Source: Dioscorea cayenensis subsp. rotundata
Taxonomy: Eukaryota > Streptophyta > Magnoliopsida > Dioscoreales > Dioscoreaceae
NCBI RefSeq assembly: GCF_009730915.1
Contig: NC_052474.1
Span: 6,297,501-6,361,500, forward strand
DNA: 64,000 nucleotides
Direction of reading: 5' to 3'
In this document: positions 59,083 through 64,000 of the stretch, one piece after another
How positions within the stretch are numbered: position 1 is the stretch's first letter
Layout: every line of letters begins with the position of its first letter
Translations under genes and position numbers: made by a program
The notes under the pieces: model-generated
Databases searched by the model: none
Seen by the model: the letters and a program-made list of their open reading frames with translations, nothing else
What the model was told of the DNA's origin: nothing

Positions 59083-62000
59083 TTAGTTTGCCACAAACTC
59101 CCTGGAGATGAGAGGTCTGGGACGATGCCTTTTTGAATTTGATTTCTTGTCCTTCCCATGCTTCACCGGTGGCTTCCGTAGTGGTGGGGGTTTACTGACC
59201 CCACGGCGAAGAGCGTCTGGACTTGGTTTTGAAGACTGTTGTTCTCCGGAGGAGGACCGCGGTGGAGGGTAACTGAAGGGCAGCTGTAAATTCCTCTGCT
59301 CTAACAAGTCTTTGTGGTATGCCTGTATTATCATGCATAAGATCAAAAGGCCACAGGAAACACTCAGGCCGTTTTACTTGCTTCATTGGGTGAGTGAAAA
59401 GGAAGAAATACCTGAACTACAAAATTACGGCGCTCACAATCCAGGAACATGTTGATACTCCAATCGACTTTGGACATGATTTTGTCCCTTACGGTGCTGA
59501 AACTGAGTTGATCCCTTGATGTAAAACGATTGACTTCATTGAACCAGAGACACGTGAAGAGGTTGGTGATGGGAATGTGTTCTCTTAAAATGACACAGCC
59601 TTCTGGAACATCTGCAGATCATGAGAAACATAAGAACATGTATAGACTAACCTCAGAGGGATTTAACTACAATGAGTACCTGCACTCACCACTGCTGATG
59701 GGAAGCTTATCTTCGGTATAGTGAGTCAGACCCTCTCTCCTGTAAAACTCCAGCTGGTAGTCAATGGAGGCATTGTCATACTTTCCGGCCGCTTTGTTAG
59801 CTTCTGCTTCCTCAAAGACATCAAAGCGTTTATAATGCTTTGAAATTGCAAAAGTGGCATTTTCCCGCCACAAGAACCTAAAGAAAAAACAAGATTACTG
59901 TTGTCAATCAAACAAAATAAATGGATCACAGCACTTGACATAGAAAAGATAACTTTTGTTTTTGGAAGGAAATATGTGCATTGCAAAAGTTGATGTTTGT
60001 CAGTAAGTCCTGGCAATATGGCCAAACTTATATAAGATACCACATAGTTCAGGTGAGATGTTCATAAGACTACATATTTCCCCATTTGGCCTTATTTCTT
60101 TAAAAGTGATTAAATAACTCTGTAACTTTTTAAGATATTGGAGGAACTTGCAGTAAATAAGTTCCACACATTGTACTGTTCAATCTGAATATAACATGGC
60201 TCCAAGAAAATATTTTCACATAAAAGCAAGTATGTCTCAGTTTTTGATCCACTCAAACCCAACATACAACAAAAATCATTCTCCTAGCACGTGTTAACTA
60301 TTAAATTTCTTAGTTGCCATATTAAGTATAGATTTAGAAGATTATAATAATAACTATGTACTGAGATTTTTATTACATGAACATATACTGTATTAAGCAT
60401 ATAGAATATGTAATAAAAGTGTGGACACAAGCATGTGTATCTAACACTAGTGCCTTCTTATTAGTTTTTCTTGCATTGCACATCTCAAACATAAACAATT
60501 CCTTAGATGAATAGTATTGGGCAATTCTTAACTCTAGGCTTCACCTTGCAGAGGGCTAGTACAACATCAGAAAGAATCAGGAAAGCCAAAGCTAAAGGAG
60601 ATAATACCAGATTATCATTTGCAATAGCAAGAGATATCTGAAAGCTTTCATGTTTCATATATGGATTCTTTAGTTTTGAACGACTTATCGCCAACATACT
60701 TGATTCCTAACCCTTTCTATATCTCATGTTTCTATCCTGATAACTGGCAACTAAGAATTTCATTAAACATGCCATGCCAAACAGTCATAGGGCACTAAAA
60801 AGCAAATATAGTAATGCCCCAGAAACATAGTGGTACAGATATTTTCTTTCCATGGGTAAATATAAGAAAAGGTATCAGCTGAAATGTGCTAACTTGATGC
60901 TAGTTAATTTGGGAACGGTGAAGAGATTCTTTACATTGGTGAAAATAGAAGAAAAGGCATGAGTTGAAATCTGCTAACTTGATACTATTTAATTTGAGGC
61001 TGTTCCAAAAACCTGCACCAAAGATTCAAGGCATGATATCTCACCAGTTAAGCCCATGACTCTACATATAATCACTTAGATTCAGTTAACCTCTCAAAGA
61101 TTCATGGCATGATATGTCACCAGTTAAGCTAAAGAGTATATATATATTCACTTAGATCCAGTTAATGAAGAGTATATAGTTCTCATCATTCACTGTGCGC
61201 AATCACCAAAGTAATAGTACAGCATCAGGCCCATTACACATGATTGCTGGCCAAGCTAAACTATAGGCCTGTTACATCCAGACATAGGAAGAGAGTATAC
61301 ACCAACCTCATGAAAAGTTCTCTTACAAATGTTAACCACAACAGCTTTATGTCTCGGAACAAAGAAATAATATCGCCAAACAAATCAGTTGAGGTATGTT
61401 TAAGATTCACCCTCAAGTTAAAAAAAAGGGGCTTATTTTGGTTCTTGAACTACATGAATAAATGCAGAATGTGCCATATAATTACTCATGGCAGCTAAAA
61501 CATAATTAAGTTCCTAAGCTACTTATTGAACCACACATATTAACATGCATGTCAGATACGAAAAAATAAGAAAGCCGTGAATTCCGCATGAAACATACCT
61601 CTCAAGTATTCGATAAGGGTCCACAACAAGTTTAAGTTTCCCATCGATCCATATGGAAAATCGGGCATGAGGAAATATTCTGTGTAGTAGAAGTTTTGGA
61701 ATCTGCAAAGTTAATAATATACTGAGTCATCTGATATACCAATTTACCAAAGCAATAGGATCTTAGAATACTGCTACTTCATGAGTCAAACGCAAGTCAT
61801 GCTACTTAAAGGTAAAATTATTAGTTAACAAATATAACAAATAAGAGATTTATTTTAAGCAAATGAAAATAAATGCATAAATAAGGTTACCATTTTCTGT
61901 TGTCACTTAGACATTATAGTATAAGCAACATTCTAATTCTAATTCGCACTCAAATTTCATGTCAAATAAAAAAGGAGTCTCAAAGAATGTGAAGCAGGCA

Positions 62001-63854
62001 CATTAGGTCCCCTTGTCCATGACCGTTTAGCAAGACTATAAGTGGAGATATTGTTTATAATCAATAATATATTAGAGGCACAATCTGATTTGGTAATAAA
62101 ATAGAATCACAGTGAGTGCATTGTTGCAGTACAAGGCAGGGGATAAGATGAACGGAAATTGGAAAAGGGCAAAATTCAAGCTGAAGAAAAATTGAAGGAA
62201 AAAAAACAATTCAAGGGACTTGGGTAAAAAAAAACTGATTATATGTAGAGAAAGAAAAGTGTATCAATTTTTCACAGAATATTAAAAGATTATCTATACT
62301 AGAGTCGCCACAGCCTCTACTCTCAGTGCAAAATTACAAATAACCTTCTTTATATAATCTCAGTCATCCGACTTATTATAGCCACAAGACAAATACATGG
62401 CTGCCAAGAAAAAGCTGAACTATGAACTGAACTAAAATAACCAATTGAATAGTTAAGTAACCTTCTGTTATGCTCCAGCATCACCCTCAAAATGGAAGTC
62501 ACAATTTTTTTCTTAGGTTGTCAGGTAGAACTGAAGTCTTGGCTATGGCAATATCTTCATCATATTGAAGAGGAACTTCCATGTGATCATATATGGAAAA
62601 AGTGTCTTATTGCCAATATTAGGGCATTTTCCCATATACATGCAGTAGAAACGCAAAAGGTCCTTTATCTTTACATCCCATTCTTACCATATTCTTGCTT
62701 TTCTATTATAAACACCATTTTTACCACATCTACAAAAATGATTGCAAAATCTAGTGCTGAAAGGTACATACCATAGTTTTGTTTCAGAGGAAATATTTCA
62801 CCTTCAGGTGTAAATAAACTTTCAGGTGCAAATAAACTGTACTTTTAATTATCATGAAAATCAAAATAATGATAATTGTTGCCTAAGATCTCATATGCAT
62901 TGCAAGAATGATGTGCAATCTCACCTTTTTTTTAGGTAAGAGAGAATGGCAATCTCACCTTTTGAAGATGAGCCAACATAGGCTCAGAATTAGAATAAAG
63001 GGTTGAAGTAAGGTAAGATTGAGCAGCTTCACTTATAGAAGTTGGTTAAATTTATTGTGCTCCGTGGACCTTGACCATAGAATGTTCCATCTTTGCACAT
63101 ACTAGTAACACAATATTTCTTGAAAAGAAGGAAAGCAACTATTCCAGCCCAACACCAAAAGTTAACATTGGTGGTAGTACATAAACTAAAATGATATAAA
63201 ATCATTAGCATTAGGGTTGAACTTCTGAAAGGCCCCGCTAATGTGAAATTCTATAAAACAAAAGCATAAACAAGAGAGACTTCCACCGTCAAGATAGTTA
63301 ATATATATGTGATGTTTGGCATCAAAAAGTATAAGAAATACAACTTTGGAAATGATTTAAAGAGTGTATTAATTAGTGGCCAAATTCAATAATTTAGTAA
63401 AATATTCCATTAATGGAATGTGGAATACTTGTGGATCATGTTGTTTCTTAAGTCTTCTGAAGACACCACTTCTTTAAAAACAGAAATGAAAAAAGAATAA
63501 GAAAACAAAGGTATAATAGCTTGCAACTTGTCCAGTTATGAATATTTTTCTATAGCACCTTTGTTCTCTAGAGCAAATATCAAGTGAACCTTTTCACAAA
63601 TAATGTAGTAAAGAATCTAACCAACCATATCAACTGAGAAGAAAATTCAAGCACCTTTCCGTTGCGTCTTGCATCAGCATATGGAAGGTTTCGGACAACT
63701 ACCACCCTCCACAATCCGACCTTCATTGTGTTGTCCAAGACACTAGTATTCTTTATATAAGCTTCTGTTTCTTCATCAACAAACATATAGAAACACACAC
63801 TTCTCTTTGAAAACCCACCAATACCTTTTGGTTGTTGCATTATATCGTAGTTTC
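59083..63854 (-). CDS. MUCI70/TOD1-like DUF616 protein (probable hexosyltransferase), 3' part
   Basis: Relatives are Golgi/endomembrane proteins: MUCI70 is needed for seed-mucilage pectin, and TOD1 has been reported to have ceramidase activity. Exons seen (minus strand): 63854-63655, 61702-61599, 59877-59690, 59611-59412 and 59322-59083, all GT-AG and in phase. The sequence runs YDIMQQPKGIGGFSKRSVCF, MFVDEETEAYIKNTS, GLWRVVVVRNLPYADARRNG, PKLLLHRIFPHARFSIWIDG (the IDG of the putative nucleotide-sugar site), KHYKRFDVFEEAEANKAAG, GCVILREHIPITNLFTCLWF and MFLDCERRNFVVQ, and ends in a basic Pro/Ser/Lys-rich tail. The N-terminal half, with the expected membrane anchor, lies beyond base 64000. The ATG at 63840 is internal, not the start. 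Choice between transferase and ceramidase roles cannot be made from sequence. Confidence 0.92.
60853..61165. repeat. Two short tandem duplications in a DUF616-gene intron
   Basis: Pair 1: about 60853-60916 and 60938-61000, sharing 'gctaacttgatrctaktta'. Pair 2: 61018-61090 and 61095-61165, sharing 'caaagattc', 'ggcatgatat', 'tcaccagttaag' and 'tcacttagat'. Both are in the intron between 61599 and 59877. Confidence 0.75.
61703..63654 (-). other. Long intron of the DUF616 gene
   Basis: AT-rich intron of about 1.95 kb without recognisable exons or elements; the short ORFs in it are not supported. Confidence 0.6.
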
Positions 63855-64000
63855 CTGGCCAACAAGATAATTTTTAGAAACAAGTTGCCTAGTTACCATA
63901 ATTGGCCAGCCTCTCCATGAAAGGACTGAAAGCGTTATGGGATTGAAAAACAAAAGCATGAAGATATAGTAACCAGTAGTGCTGGTGCATCAGTACCAAA

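Noticed and set aside
1-64000. CRISPR arrays, operons, bacterial origins or defence systems
   Set aside because: No regularly spaced repeats with unique spacers and no prokaryotic genes; all genes are spliced plant genes.

Overview
This window looks like nuclear DNA of a flowering plant. It has intron-rich genes with GT-AG introns, long AT-rich intergenic DNA, Ty1/copia retrotransposons, solo LTRs and MITEs. GC-rich first exons in the HSP101 and ERF genes weakly suggest a monocot; I cannot name the species. One scaffold gap of exactly 1000 N lies at 19577-20576.

Layout. 1-1859: 3' half of a decayed copia element with its 3' LTR. 1925-2120: a segment matching the 3' flank of the next gene. 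3433-7424 (+): ten-exon gamma-glutamyl hydrolase (folate/antifolate deglutamylation). 7800-19576: gene-free repeat territory with several MITEs, a 1.1 kb solo LTR with a perfect target-site duplication (TSD), a hAT-like element carrying a tRNA-derived SINE, and duplicated non-coding segments. 20577-21896 (+): the 3' part of an oligosaccharyltransferase STT3 gene cut by the gap, with a probable frameshift. 23821-29109 (-): DUF810/MUN-domain protein of the PATROL1/UNC13-like family. 31528-35434 (+): cytosolic HSP101 (ClpB), with a heat-shock element and a G-box upstream. 39961-40913: a long-TIR non-autonomous transposon. 43581-44189 (-): a DREB-type AP2/ERF transcription factor. 45800-55170 (-): a copia element broken by two later insertions, a 443 bp solo LTR and a 4.84 kb LTR-like unit that contains a PCH2/TRIP13 gene fragment. 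55517-57629 (-): a GH5 endo-beta-mannanase. 59083-63854 (-): the 3' part of a MUCI70/TOD1-like DUF616 gene that continues past the window edge.

The genes are unrelated single-copy housekeeping, stress and cell-wall genes; nothing suggests that they act as one pathway or cluster. No clearly new biological system is visible. The most informative observations are structural: nested insertions dated by TSDs, an LTR-like unit carrying a host gene fragment, a duplicated splice donor inside a mannanase intron, and a doubtful STT3 locus at an assembly gap.
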